Shown piece by piece: positions 1 through 9,906 of a stretch of 64,000 nucleotides of DNA (position 1 is its first letter; the number at the start of each line of letters is the position of its first letter). Made by a program: the position numbers and the translations under genes. The stretch covers positions 4,278,001-4,342,000 of the forward strand of contig NZ_CP029008.1 of the NCBI RefSeq assembly GCF_024585165.1, in the 5' to 3' direction. The notes beneath the pieces were generated by a model that ran no database searches, had not been told where the DNA came from, and saw only the letters and a program-made list of their open reading frames with translations. Source of the stretch: Bradyrhizobium sp. WBOS07 (GTDB taxonomy: Bacteria; Pseudomonadota; Alphaproteobacteria; Rhizobiales; Xanthobacteraceae).

Positions 1-27
1 CCCAAGGCAACATAGGAACGCTGTGAT

Positions 28-94
28 ATGGGCCCCGGCTCTGCAGCGCACCGCGAAGACGCGCTGCGCCGCGTCCGGGGCACGGACGTATCGT
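28..94. repeat. Half copy of dispersed palindromic repeat (family A)
   Basis: This stretch carries the core GGCCCCGGCTCTGCAGCGCA followed by a GTCCGGGGCACG end. Fuller copies of the same element occur at 9907-10025, 47648-47790 and 54918-55072, where a left arm CCCGGAC...GCAGAGCCGGGAC pairs with a right arm like this one. Only the right arm is present here. It is noncoding and lies upstream of the first small gene. Confidence 0.7.
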
Positions 95-168
95 CCAGCG
101 ACAAGGAACCGCCCCTCCATTCGCCCGTTAGCCCTTCGACACCTGCAACATGCGCAGAGCATCGAGCC

Positions 169-378
169 ATGTCGGATGCCTACGATTATTTTCGCGCGCA
201 CGCGATCGCCGCCCTGCGCAAGGCGCGGGCGCTGCCGCCTGGGCGATCGAAGCAGAAGCAGCGCACGGTGGCGCGGGTCTATCACCTGCTGTCCAGGGAG
301 GCCGCTCTGGCGCCGAACATCCAACACCTCGACGATTTTCGCACGGCACGGCAGCTCGAGCGGCAGATTGGCCACTGA
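169..378 (+). CDS. Small conserved hypothetical protein
   Basis: Sixty-nine residues, basic and probably alpha-helical, with no signal peptide or membrane segment. A central KQKQR stretch and a Gln/Arg-rich C-terminus are the only notable features. I chose the ATG at 169 because longer in-frame versions run into the dispersed repeat upstream; no strong ribosome binding site is visible. It is followed by a 142-base gap and then the sugar dehydrogenase gene. I do not recognise a function. Codon use resembles that of the neighbours, so a short real gene is plausible, but a chance frame cannot be excluded. Confidence 0.5.
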   Translation: MSDAYDYFRAHAIAALRKARALPPGRSKQKQRTVARVYHLLSREAALAPNIQHLDDFRTARQLERQIGH

Positions 379-520
379 TCTCCGGGCACGACTCCCCGAC
401 GCTTCTCCCATGCAAATTCGATCGGCTGCCATTCCGCGGGATTAGGCCCCGGCGGCAGGCCGCACCGGTTGACGTCTGCCGCGCCAGCCAGTTGGATGCG
501 CGCGCAAACAGGGGCTCCTC

Positions 521-1825
521 ATGACCTTCTCCAGCATCTTCGCGCAGTTCGTCGCGATCATCGGCGGCGTGGCGCTGCAATGGCGCAAGATGACGGGCAC
601 CGAGCCCGCGCCGGCTTGGGGAGGGACCCCCGCCATTCCGGAAGCGAAGCCGCAAGGCGCGATCCCGACCTTGAAGATGCCGACCGCGCGCGGCTGGAGC
701 GAGGGCCAGAAGCCGACCGTTGCTCCCGGACTCAAGGTCAATGCGTTCGCGACCGGGCTCGACCATCCGCGCTGGATCGAGGTGCTGCCGAACGGCGACG
801 TGCTGATCGCGGAAGCGACCCAGATCGCAGGCGCCCCCCGCAGCGTGTTCCACTATGCGATGCAGGCGACGATGCGCCGCGCCGCCGCGCTTGGCGTGTC
901 CGCCGACCGCATCACGCTCTTGCGCGACAAGGACGGCGACGGCGTCGCCGAACACCGCGGCGCCTTCATGGAGAACCTCAGCCAGCCCTTCGGCATGGCG
1001 CTGGTCGGCGACACCTTCTATGTCGGCAACACCGACGGCGTGATGGCGTTTCCCTATGTCGCGGGCGCCGACCGCATCACCGCGCCGGGCAGAAGGCTCA
1101 CGACCTTCAAGCCGGGCGGACACTGGACGCGCAGCCTGCTCGCCAGTCCCGACGGCAAGAAGCTCTATGCCGGCGTCGGCTCGCTCAGCAACATCGCCGA
1201 GATGGGCATGGAGGTCGAGGAAGGTCGTGCCGCGGTGTACGAGCTCGACCTCGTCGCCGGCACGCACCGCATCTTCGGCGCGGGCCTGCGCAATCCCGTG
1301 GGCCTTGCCTGGGAGCCGAGCACGAACGTGCTCTGGACCGTCGTCAACGAGCGCGACGGGCTCGGCGACGAGACGCCGCCGGATTATCTCACCTCGGTGC
1401 GCGACGGCGGCTTCTACGGCTGGCCCTATTGCTATTGGGGCAAGACGGTGGACGACCGCGTGCCGCAGGATCCGGCGATGGTCGCCAAGGCGCTTCAGCC
1501 GGACTACGCGCTTGGCGGCCACACCGCCTCGCTCGGCCTGTGCTGGATGCCCGCAGGAACCCTGCCCGGCTTCGGCGACGGCATGGTGATCGGCCAGCAC
1601 GGCTCGTGGAATCGCAGCAAGCTGTCCGGCTACAAGCTGGTGTTCGTCCCGTTCGAGAACGGAAAGCCGTCCGGTCCCGGTCGCGACATCCTGTCGGGCT
1701 TCCTGTCACCCGACGAGAAGGAATCCTATGGCCGCCCGGTCGGCGTTGCGATCGGCCCCGACAAGACGTCGCTGCTGATGGCCGACGACGTCGGCAACGT
1801 GATCTGGCGTGTGACGGGGGCGTAG
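521..1825 (+). CDS. PQQ-dependent sugar (sorbosone-type) dehydrogenase
   Basis: 434 residues of the glucose/sorbosone dehydrogenase beta-propeller family, which oxidises aldose sugars or sorbosone with PQQ on the periplasmic side. The N-terminus has a hydrophobic segment (residues 1-21) that may act as an export signal or anchor. The propeller begins near residue 70 with FATGLDHPRWIEVLPNGDVL, and the family hallmarks GAGLRNPVGLAWEP, VNERDGLGDE and GWPYCYWG follow. AGGGG lies about 6 bases before the ATG. It converges on the aspartate dehydrogenase gene with only 4 bases between them. The exact substrate cannot be told from sequence. Confidence 0.85.
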   Translation: MTFSSIFAQFVAIIGGVALQWRKMTGTEPAPAWGGTPAIPEAKPQGAIPTLKMPTARGWSEGQKPTVAPGLKVNAFATGLDHPRWIEVLPNGDVLIAEATQIAGAPRSVFHYAMQATMRRAAALGVSADRITLLRDKDGDGVAEHRGAFMENLSQPFGMALVGDTFYVGNTDGVMAFPYVAGADRITAPGRRLTTFKPGGHWTRSLLASPDGKKLYAGVGSLSNIAEMGMEVEEGRAAVYELDLVAGTHRIFGAGLRNPVGLAWEPSTNVLWTVVNERDGLGDETPPDYLTSVRDGGFYGWPYCYWGKTVDDRVPQDPAMVAKALQPDYALGGHTASLGLCWMPAGTLPGFGDGMVIGQHGSWNRSKLSGYKLVFVPFENGKPSGPGRDILSGFLSPDEKESYGRPVGVAIGPDKTSLLMADDVGNVIWRVTGA

Positions 1826-1829
1826 GAGC

Positions 1830-2654
1830 TCACGTCCCCACGCACAGCGTGGCGCGCTGCTTGCGCAGCAGCGCAATCACCGAAAGCGCAGTGATCAGGC
1901 CGGTCTTGGGATTCTCCGACGGGATATTCTCGATGCCCATCGAGAACCGCGCCGAATCCGCCTCGACCTCGATGCGGTGAACGTTGCGCGTCACGGTCGG
2001 GTCGGCCCAAACCTGGATCCGGGTCCGATCGGGACCGATGCCCGCCAGCGACAGCGCGACGGCGACGTTGACGTTCGCCGGAAAGCCCTTCGCCGCTTCG
2101 CGCGCGCTGCCTTCGAACAGCTTGAGCGGCTCGCGCAGATTGTCGATGTCGATGTTGTTCTGCACGATGAACGGCGCGCCCTTCAGCCCGTCGATCGGCT
2201 TGCGAGTCACCATCTGCACCGAACGGATGGTGCCGACCGCGGCGGCGTTGACGGCATCGAGCCCGATCAGCGCGCCGGTCGGCACGAGAATGCGGCCGCC
2301 ATTGGCGCGGGCGAGATCGACGAGGTCGAAATTGTCGAGCAGGCCGCCGACGCTGACCACGACCGCGGCCTTGCCGCGCTTCACCGCCGGCTCGACGATG
2401 GACCGCAGATGATGGCTCGGCGCGCATTCGACCACGATGTCGGCAGCATCGCCGAGCTGCTCGATCGGCAGAACTTGCGGCGGGCGGCGCAGGCTGCTGA
2501 TGAAAGCCTGATGCTTGGCGGGATCGCGCACGGCGACGGCCGACAGGCTCAGTCCTTCGATGCCCTGATCGAGCGCGGTCGCGACCTTGGTGCCGATCGA
2601 GCCCAGCCCTGCGATGGCAACCCGCAATTCGTTCGAGGCTTCCTGTCCAGCCAT
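1830..2654 (-). CDS. L-aspartate dehydrogenase
   Basis: 274 residues. An N-terminal Rossmann fold carries GLGSIG at residues 16-21. The C-terminal domain has the family signature RNVHRIEVEADS, with the catalytic histidine, and NPKTGLITALSVIALL, matching the aspartate dehydrogenase / DUF108 family. These enzymes interconvert L-aspartate and iminoaspartate/oxaloacetate with NAD(P), and iminoaspartate is the substrate of NadA. The gene is divergent from tartrate dehydrogenase (154-base gap). No NadQ-type CTCA-N3-TGAG palindrome is visible in that gap, unlike upstream of nadA in this window. A role in NAD synthesis rather than aspartate catabolism is inference. Confidence 0.88.
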   Translation of the reverse strand: MAGQEASNELRVAIAGLGSIGTKVATALDQGIEGLSLSAVAVRDPAKHQAFISSLRRPPQVLPIEQLGDAADIVVECAPSHHLRSIVEPAVKRGKAAVVVSVGGLLDNFDLVDLARANGGRILVPTGALIGLDAVNAAAVGTIRSVQMVTRKPIDGLKGAPFIVQNNIDIDNLREPLKLFEGSAREAAKGFPANVNVAVALSLAGIGPDRTRIQVWADPTVTRNVHRIEVEADSARFSMGIENIPSENPKTGLITALSVIALLRKQRATLCVGT

Positions 2655-2808
2655 GGCATCCTGCTTTCTCGTTGGCTGATGTCATAGCGCAACATTTTCT
2701 GTATAAGCCAGCCCGAATTGGTTTGCCTTGCCAGCCTACCAGGCCTTGCTGCGGCCTGGAGCGCGACCCGCCGGCGCGAACCGCTGATGTGTCCCGATGG
2801 AGGTCCTC

Positions 2809-3882
2809 ATGCGCACTCATTCGATCGCAGCCATTCCCGCCGACGGCATCGGCCCCGAGGTGATCTCGGCCGGGATCCGCGTGCTGGAGGCTCTGGCAAA
2901 GCGCAGCGGCGATCTCGCCTTCAACGTCAAGACGTTCGACTGGGGTTCGGACTATTACAAGAAGCACGGCGTCATGATGCCGGCCGACGGTCTCGCCGAG
3001 TTGAAGAAGTTCGACGCGATCTATTTCGGCGCGGTCGGCGCGCCTGATGTGCCCGATCACATCACGCTGTGGGGGCTGCGCCTGCCGATCTGCCAGGGCT
3101 TCGACCAATACGCCAATGTGCGGCCGACGAAGATCCTGCCCGGCGTCGCCTCGCCGCTGCGCAATGTCGGTGTCGGCGACCTCGATTGGGTGATCGTGCG
3201 CGAGAATTCGGAAGGCGAATATGCCGGCATGGGCGGTCGCGCCCACAAGGGCCTGCCGGAAGAGGTCGGCACCGAAGTCGCCGTGTTCACCCGCGTCGGC
3301 GTCACCCGCATCATGCGCTATGCCTTCCAGCTCGCGCAGTCGCGCCCGCGCAAATTCCTGACCGTGGTGACCAAGTCGAACGCCCAGCGCCACGGCATGG
3401 TGATGTGGGACGAGATCGCCGCCGAGGTCGCGAGCGAATTCCCCGACGTCACCTGGGACAAGATGCTGGTCGACGCCATGACGGTGCGCATGACGCTGCA
3501 TCCGAAGAGCCTCGACACCATCGTCGCGACCAATCTGCACGCCGACATCCTCTCGGACCTTGCCGGTGCGCTGGCGGGAAGCCTCGGCGTGGCGCCGACC
3601 GGCAACATCGATCCGCAGCGCCGCTTCCCCTCGATGTTCGAGCCGATCCACGGTTCGGCCTTCGACATCACCGGCAAGGGCATCGCCAACCCGGTCGCGA
3701 CCTTCTGGACCGGCGCGCAGATGCTCGAGCATCTCGGCGAGAAGGACGCCGCAGCCCGCCTGATGGCGGCGGTCGAGCGCGTCTGCGCGGCCGGCGTGCT
3801 GACGCCCGACGTCGGCGGCAAGGCGACGACGAAGGAAGTCACGGACGCCGTGGTCGAGGCGATCCACGGAACGAATGAGTAG
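2809..3882 (+). CDS. ttuC: Tartrate dehydrogenase/decarboxylase (isopropylmalate dehydrogenase family)
   Basis: 357 residues of the decarboxylating beta-hydroxyacid dehydrogenase family. It begins IPADGIGPEVISAG, has the substrate-binding region RENSEGEYAGMGG and Lys/Asp catalytic regions near VTKSNAQRHG and DAMTVRM, and ends with the FEPIHGSAFDITGKGIANP signature typical of the tartrate/D-malate branch rather than LeuB. It probably oxidises tartrate or D-malate with NAD. I place the start at ATG 2809 because GGAGG at 2799-2803 sits 5 bases before it; the in-frame ATG at 2797 overlaps that ribosome binding site. D-malate dehydrogenase (DmlA) is the main alternative. Confidence 0.85.
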   Translation: MRTHSIAAIPADGIGPEVISAGIRVLEALAKRSGDLAFNVKTFDWGSDYYKKHGVMMPADGLAELKKFDAIYFGAVGAPDVPDHITLWGLRLPICQGFDQYANVRPTKILPGVASPLRNVGVGDLDWVIVRENSEGEYAGMGGRAHKGLPEEVGTEVAVFTRVGVTRIMRYAFQLAQSRPRKFLTVVTKSNAQRHGMVMWDEIAAEVASEFPDVTWDKMLVDAMTVRMTLHPKSLDTIVATNLHADILSDLAGALAGSLGVAPTGNIDPQRRFPSMFEPIHGSAFDITGKGIANPVATFWTGAQMLEHLGEKDAAARLMAAVERVCAAGVLTPDVGGKATTKEVTDAVVEAIHGTNE

Positions 3883-3914
3883 CGCTCTCCTCTCCTCGCA
3901 TGGGAGGAGGAGCG
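3883..3914. terminator. Bidirectional hairpin between convergent genes
   Basis: CGCTCTCCTC...GAGGAGGAGCG forms a stem with small bulges around a GCAT loop. It lies exactly between the stop codons of tartrate dehydrogenase and the convergent LysM hydrolase gene, so it probably ends both transcripts. There is no strong T-run. Confidence 0.6.
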
Positions 3915-3920
3915 AAGCAG

Positions 3921-4862
3921 CTACTTCCGCTTTGCCGGAGCCGCCGGCGGCATCGCCATCGCGGCTGCTGGCTCGGGCGGCGTCAGGTGGCGCGGGACGA
4001 TGATGGTTTGCCCGGGCGTGAGCTGTGCATTCTCCGCAAGCGAATTGCTCTGCGCGAGCGTCCACAGCGGCACGCGATTGGCGGCGGCGATGCTCTCCAT
4101 GGTGTCGCCGCGGCGCACCGGGACCCGCACACCGGAATCCCACAATTCGACCAACGTATCCGCGGGCACGAGATAACGCAGCGGCACGGCATCGGCTTCT
4201 GTCTGCGGTGGAATGCGCGGCAGCCGCGTCACCATCTCGACGATCTGGCGATGGATGTCGTCGGACTTCTCGATATTGATGTGGGAAACGCGCGCGTTTT
4301 CCTTCAGGTCGTAGCTCGCGTAATGGCCGCGGAATCCGGGCACCGCGACGACGTCGCCGCCGCCGAGCACGCTGTCGGACAGGAAGATGTTGATGAAGCG
4401 CTCGACATTGAGCGGCACGTCGCCGGTCGCGTGCGCGGGGTCGATGGCGATGACGAGGCTGATCGGAATGTTTTCCTTGGCCGCCATCTCGGAGATGACG
4501 ATCGAGCACAGCCCGCCCATGGAATGGCCGATCAACACGATCGGCGCCGGCGATTCCTTATAGCTGGAGATGGCGCGATCGCCGATCCACCGGCAGATGG
4601 TGAATTCGTAGACGTTGGCCGAGAAGCCAGCCTTCGTCAGTTTCTCTTCGAGCCGGTCCATCCCGGTCGAGAAGATCGGCCCCATGGCACCGCGGAACAG
4701 GTAGACCTTCGGCGGCGGCAACGGCTCGAATGGCGGGGGCGGCGGCGCGGCAGGTACGGCCGCATTGGTCTTGGACTTGGCGGGCGAGGCAGCGGCTACG
4801 CCGGGGCCCCAGGCGAGCAGCGCAATCGCTGCCAGCACGACTAGTCGCCTCAGATCAATCAT
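3921..4862 (-). CDS. Exported alpha/beta hydrolase with C-terminal LysM domain
   Basis: 313 residues. A signal peptide (about residues 1-25) is followed by a proline-rich linker (35-51), an alpha/beta hydrolase-like domain (52-215) and a LysM module (about 247-290, RRGDTMESIAAANRV...LTPGQTIIVP) that should bind peptidoglycan. The likely triad is Ser114 in GHSMGG, Asp141 in AIDPAH and His194 in SHINIEKSD. The neighbouring gene at 4979-5698 encodes a paralogous hydrolase domain without LysM, with the same VYL-RG start and Ser, Asp and His positions. This looks like tandem duplication. The substrate is unknown: a lipid, ester or cell-envelope component is possible. Confidence 0.75.
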   Translation of the reverse strand: MIDLRRLVVLAAIALLAWGPGVAAASPAKSKTNAAVPAAPPPPPFEPLPPPKVYLFRGAMGPIFSTGMDRLEEKLTKAGFSANVYEFTICRWIGDRAISSYKESPAPIVLIGHSMGGLCSIVISEMAAKENIPISLVIAIDPAHATGDVPLNVERFINIFLSDSVLGGGDVVAVPGFRGHYASYDLKENARVSHINIEKSDDIHRQIVEMVTRLPRIPPQTEADAVPLRYLVPADTLVELWDSGVRVPVRRGDTMESIAAANRVPLWTLAQSNSLAENAQLTPGQTIIVPRHLTPPEPAAAMAMPPAAPAKRK

Positions 4863-4978
4863 CAGTCCAGCAGTCCCACCGCGGGAGGCAAAGGCCTCCC
4901 CCGGGGCTTCATGACCGCGGATTTGGCGGATTTTGCGGCGCCGAAGCCGAGTCGATTTGCCTCAGCTCCTGGTTTGCC

Positions 4979-5698
4979 TCAGTTCCTGGCCGGGGCGGTC
5001 GCGGCCGCCGAGCGCGCCTGCCGCGGGGCGCCGTGTTCGGCGACCGGCAAGGCCGGAGCGCGCGAGCGCATGATCGCGGCATCGATCTCGGCGATGACGC
5101 GGCGCTGGATCGCCTCGTTCTTGTCGATCGAGATGTGACCGACGCCGGAGCCGCGCACGTCGACATTGTCGAGCTTGCCGCGAAGGCCCGCCGCGGCCCG
5201 CACCGGCTCGCCGGGACCGTCACCGATATAGATGTTGATGTAGCGCTCGGCCCCGGTCGAGAGCTTGGTCTTGAACACGGAGTCGAGACCGATCGCGAGC
5301 TTCACGGGCACGCCGAGCTGGTTGAGCTTGGCGATCATGTCCGGCAGCGCGGTCGCGCCGGAGGAATGGCCGACCAGGACGATGGTCTTGAGCCGGCCGG
5401 CCTTGTAGGCGGCCGCGGCTTCGTCGGCGAGCGAGGACCAGGACACGAAATTGGCGACCGTCACCGGGATGCCCTGCGCCTGGAGCCGGGCGCCGATCGT
5501 GTCGAGCCCGAGCGAGAAGATGTTGAGCACGCCACGGAGCAGATAGACGTGGGTGGTCGCGGCCGCGGCCTGGCTCGGCGCGGCCCTGGCGGGGGTCGGG
5601 TTGATGGCAACAGCTGACAGCAGGATCAGCCCCATCGCCCATGCACGGAGGGCGGACAACTGGCTGGCGCCGGCGGTGTGACGGCCGTTCGATCTCAT
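4979..5698 (-). CDS. Exported alpha/beta hydrolase, paralogue of the LysM hydrolase
   Basis: 239 residues from the chosen ATG. An N-terminal hydrophobic signal (about residues 17-40) precedes a hydrolase domain starting HVYLLRG. The likely triad is Ser112 in GHSSG, Asp139 in GLDSVF and His188 in GHISIDKNE, aligned with those of the downstream LysM paralogue. The C-terminal 30 residues are Ala/Arg-rich and low in complexity. It is transcribed toward the LysM gene with a 116-base gap, so the two may share an operon. The start at 5698 is supported by an AGGG ahead of it; an ATG at 5719 is possible. Function is not known. Confidence 0.72.
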   Translation of the reverse strand: MRSNGRHTAGASQLSALRAWAMGLILLSAVAINPTPARAAPSQAAAATTHVYLLRGVLNIFSLGLDTIGARLQAQGIPVTVANFVSWSSLADEAAAAYKAGRLKTIVLVGHSSGATALPDMIAKLNQLGVPVKLAIGLDSVFKTKLSTGAERYINIYIGDGPGEPVRAAAGLRGKLDNVDVRGSGVGHISIDKNEAIQRRVIAEIDAAIMRSRAPALPVAEHGAPRQARSAAATAPARN

Positions 5699-5984
5699 CG
5701 ATGTTTTCCCTGGAGACATACGCTGCGCGATTGGCCGGAATCGTAGCCACGGCCTGCTCGCAGACGCAACAAAGAGCCGCGTGAGCGACAATCTTAGCCG
5801 CGAGCAGTGACCATCGCGCAACACCCGCCTGAAACCTGCCACCGAAAGGCCTGTTTTGAGACCATTTTTCTCCGGGGAATTGCGGGCAGGCAAGTGCGTT
5901 CCTATTTCAGGGCTCCGCTGACCTCCCTCCGGGACCGGTCCGGCCTCCCTCCCCAACCTTTTGCCCCTCAGCCTTGCGGCCATC

Positions 5985-6904
<920 letters not shown>

Positions 6905-6908
<4 letters not shown>

Positions 6909-7666
6909 ATCACCGCGCCATTCGCGCCATCTATCTGTTCGAAATGGCGCGCACCTGGCGTACGCTGCTGCAAAGCATCGTCTCGCCGGTGGTCTCGACC
7001 TCGCTCTATTTCGTTGTGTTCGGCGCCGCGATCGGCTCGCGCATCAGCCAGGTCGAGGGCGTCAGCTACGGCACCTTCATCGTGCCGGGCCTGATCATGC
7101 TCTCGGTGCTGACGCAGAGCATTGCCAACGCCTCGTTCGGCATTTACTTTCCGAAGTTCACCGGCACGATCTACGAGATCCTGTCGGCGCCGATCTCCTA
7201 TTTCGAGATCGTGCTCGGCTATGTCGGCGCCGCCGCGACCAAGTCGATCATTCTGGGCCTGATCATCCTGGCGACCGCCGGCCTGTTCGTGCCGCTGCAT
7301 ATCCACCATCCCGTCTGGATGCTGGCCTTCCTGGTGCTGACGGCGGTGACGTTCAGCCTGTTCGGCTTCATCATCGGCATCTGGGCCGACGGCTTCGAGA
7401 AGCTGCAGATGATCCCGATGCTGGTGGTGACGCCGCTGACCTTCCTCGGCGGCAGCTTCTATTCGATCGACATGCTGCCGCCTGCCTGGCGCACGGTGGC
7501 GCTGCTCAACCCGGTGGTCTACCTGATCTCCGGCTTCCGCTGGAGCTTCTACGAGATTGCGGATGTCAGCATGGCCGTCAGCGTCGGCATGACGCTGGCG
7601 TTCCTGGTGATCTGCCTCGTCGTGATCTGGTGGATTTTCCGCACCGGGTATCGGCTGAAGAATTGA
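6905..7666 (+). CDS. ABC-2 type exporter, permease subunit
   Basis: 253 residues with about six hydrophobic segments and the ABC-2 membrane domain layout (YadH/NodJ-like). The motif [21 protein letters not shown] near residue 180 is typical, followed by a last helix and a short basic tail ending RTGYRLKN. The ATG overlaps the stop of the ATP-binding subunit in ATGA, indicating translational coupling. It is followed at once by a family B palindromic repeat that probably serves as terminator. Confidence 0.9.
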
Positions 7667-7673
7667 CCGCTCC

Positions 7674-7774
7674 GTCATTCCGGGGCGTGCGCAGCACGAG
7701 CCCGGAATCCATGGCGCGGCGGGTTGATGCATGAATGGATTCCGGGCTCGCCCTTCGGGCGCCCCGGAATGACG
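7674..7774. repeat. Dispersed palindromic repeat, family B (full copy)
   Basis: A long imperfect inverted repeat. GTCATTCCGGGGCG...GAGCCCGGAATCCAT on the left pairs with ATGGATTCCGGGCTC...GCCCCGGAATGACG on the right, around about 25 bases of unpaired sequence. A short version occurs at 12433-12473. It sits just after the ABC permease stop codon. Confidence 0.85.
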
Positions 7775-8049
7775 AGTGCGGCAGGCGCCGGGCTGACATC
7801 GTCAACGCGCCGCGCGGCCCGAATGGTTGCGCCATTGTGACGAATTGTCGGCGTCGAACGCACGTCCGGCTCGCGAAAATGTCAGCGTCGCCACGCGTGG
7901 CGCGGACCAACCGGCCTTGCTTACGCCCCGCATCACGTTAACGATGGGCAGGCTGGCCGCTGGAACCAAAGCCGGATTGCAGGCATATTGCACGCCGGGG
8001 ACGGAGAGCCGCGGCGGCTAGCGAGACAAGGCCGGAGGCCAGGATTCAA
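7775..8049. other. Intergenic leader of the L,D-transpeptidase gene
   Basis: No open frame looks like a gene in these 275 bases. A promoter for the transpeptidase gene must lie here or before it, but I cannot place -35 and -10 boxes with confidence. AGGA lies 6 bases before the ATG at 8050. Confidence 0.4.
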
Positions 8050-8847
8050 ATGCGTTTCCAGATGCGTTCATTTTTCATTGCTTTGACGTCCCTGATGCTT
8101 TTGAGCGCGGGTACCGCGCAGGCCAAGGTCGAGATCACCGTCGACAAGGATAATCAGCAGATGACCGTCGCGGTCGACGGCGTGGCGCGCTATCGCTGGC
8201 CGGTGTCGACCGGCGTCCCCTCGCGCGAGACGCCGAACGGCGCCTTCCGCGCCTTCCGCATGGAAGAGGATCACTATTCCAAGGAATTCGACGATGCGCC
8301 GATGCCGCACGCGATCTTCTTCACCAAGGTCGGCCACGCCATCCACGGCACGGACTCGGTCGGCCGGCTCGGCGCGCCGGCGTCGCACGGCTGCGTGCGG
8401 CTGTCGCGCCAGAACGCATCGACACTCTATGCGCTGGTGCAGCAGCAGGGCGTGCTCAACACGACGGTGACGCTGACCGGATCGGCGCAGGTGGCGCTGG
8501 CGCGCAATCCGCGTGGCCGCGCCAACGCTGCGGTGGCCCGCGCTCCGCAGCAGCCCGCCGAAGAGCAATACGCCACATCGGGCGATCCCGTGAACCTGTC
8601 ACCGCCGGCGCCGCCCGCGCGCCGCTACATGCCGCAGGACGACAATTACATCTATCCCGCCGACGGCAGCGACACCGGCGCGCGCTATCCGGCGCCGCGT
8701 TCGGTCACCCGCCCGCTCTATGACGCGCAGGTCTATCAGCAGCAACCGCAACCCTATTACGACCAGGGTTACGGCCAGCAGGGCTATTATCATCAGCCGC
8801 AGCCCCGGCAGGTTTATCAGCCGCGCGGTTATTACTACCAGAACTGA
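8050..8847 (+). CDS. L,D-transpeptidase (YkuD family) with Tyr/Gln-rich tail
   Basis: 265 residues. A signal peptide ends at about residue 25 (AGTAQAK). The YkuD catalytic domain covers about residues 26-140 with the hallmark HGTDSVGRLGAPASHGCVRLS; the cysteine of SHGCVRL is the nucleophile that forms 3-3 crosslinks or attaches proteins to peptidoglycan. Residues 150-265 form an unstructured tail rich in Pro, then Gln and Tyr, ending in QPRGYYYQN. The tail has no counterpart in short family members and resembles low-complexity adhesive or prion-like sequence. The gene appears to be transcribed alone. Confidence 0.9.
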   Translation: MRFQMRSFFIALTSLMLLSAGTAQAKVEITVDKDNQQMTVAVDGVARYRWPVSTGVPSRETPNGAFRAFRMEEDHYSKEFDDAPMPHAIFFTKVGHAIHGTDSVGRLGAPASHGCVRLSRQNASTLYALVQQQGVLNTTVTLTGSAQVALARNPRGRANAAVARAPQQPAEEQYATSGDPVNLSPPAPPARRYMPQDDNYIYPADGSDTGARYPAPRSVTRPLYDAQVYQQQPQPYYDQGYGQQGYYHQPQPRQVYQPRGYYYQN

Positions 8848-8886
8848 CGCAATCGCAGATCAATCGACCTTATCGGCCGAGGCACC

Positions 8887-9900
8887 ATGCCGTCACGCGC
8901 CGCAACCATCCTGACCGTGCTCTCGCTTCTCACCGCAGGACAAGCCATTGCAGGACGAGGCATCGTAGAACAAGCCATGGCCTTCGATCTCGAGGCGCAT
9001 CGCGGCGGGCGGGCGCTGCTGCCGGAAAACACCCTGCCCGCCTTCGCCAACGCGCTGTCGATGGGCGTGGACACGCTGGAGCTCGACGTCGGCGTCACCG
9101 CGGACGGCGAGATCGTCGTGTCGCATGAGCGCGGGCTCAATCCTGATCTTACACGCCGCGCCGACGGCACTTACATCACTCCGCCCGGCACACCCTTCGT
9201 CAAGCTGCGGCTGGACGAGGTCAGGACCTATGACGTCGGCCAGATCAGGCCGGATAGTGCTTACGCGAAACAATTCCCCGACCAGCGCGCGCTGCCGGGG
9301 ACGCGCATTCCGACCTTGCGCGAGCTGTTTGCGCTGGGAAGAAAATCCGGCAACGCGCGTGTGCGCTTCAACATCGAGACCAAGATCGATCCGAACCGTC
9401 CGGACGAAACGCTCGATCCGCAGGCCTTCGTCGCCAAGCTGCTGGCGCTGATCGAGACCGAAGCGTTGTCCGACAGGGTCATGATCCAGTCGTTCGACTG
9501 GCGGACCTTGCAGCTGGTCCAGCAGCAGGCGCCCAAGATGCCGACGGTGTACCTGACGCTCCAGCGCGGCTCGGCTCCGACGGTGGCGATGGACAAGGCG
9601 ACGAACTGGACGGCCGGCTTCAATCCGGCCGACCACGGCGGCTCGCTGCCGCGCACGATCAAGGCGGCGGGCGGCGCGATCTGGTCGCCCCATTTCGGCG
9701 ATGTCACCGCCGCGCTCGTCGCGGAGGCCCACGGACTCGGATTGCGCGTGGTGGTCTGGACGGTCAACAAGCGCGAAGACATGACGCGGATGATCGAGCT
9801 CGGCGTTGACGGCATCATTTCCGACAAACCCGACCTGCTGCGGCAGGTCGCCGGCGAAAAGGGAATAACGTTGCCAGCGGGGACGCCGGTCGCGCCGTAA
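8887..9900 (+). CDS. Periplasmic glycerophosphodiester phosphodiesterase
   Basis: 337 residues of the GDPD family, which releases glycerol-3-phosphate from glycerophosphodiesters. A hydrophobic N-terminus (residues 1-22) suggests export. Catalytic and metal-binding signatures are EAHRGGRALLPENT near residue 36 and the ELDVGVTADGEIVVSHE region near 60, then NIETKID, QSFDWRTL and VWTVNKREDM in the C-terminal half of the barrel. It follows the L,D-transpeptidase gene by 39 bases and could be co-transcribed. A family A repeat begins 6 bases after its stop. Confidence 0.88.
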   Translation: MPSRAATILTVLSLLTAGQAIAGRGIVEQAMAFDLEAHRGGRALLPENTLPAFANALSMGVDTLELDVGVTADGEIVVSHERGLNPDLTRRADGTYITPPGTPFVKLRLDEVRTYDVGQIRPDSAYAKQFPDQRALPGTRIPTLRELFALGRKSGNARVRFNIETKIDPNRPDETLDPQAFVAKLLALIETEALSDRVMIQSFDWRTLQLVQQQAPKMPTVYLTLQRGSAPTVAMDKATNWTAGFNPADHGGSLPRTIKAAGGAIWSPHFGDVTAALVAEAHGLGLRVVVWTVNKREDMTRMIELGVDGIISDKPDLLRQVAGEKGITLPAGTPVAP

Positions 9901-9906
9901 GACGGT

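Noticed and set aside
128..1600. Long antisense open frame opposite the sugar dehydrogenase; similar ones are at 1726-4509 and 26853-29699
   Set aside because: These are mirror frames caused by high GC in the third position. Their translations are Arg/His/Gln-rich with no domain, and they lie opposite well-supported genes.
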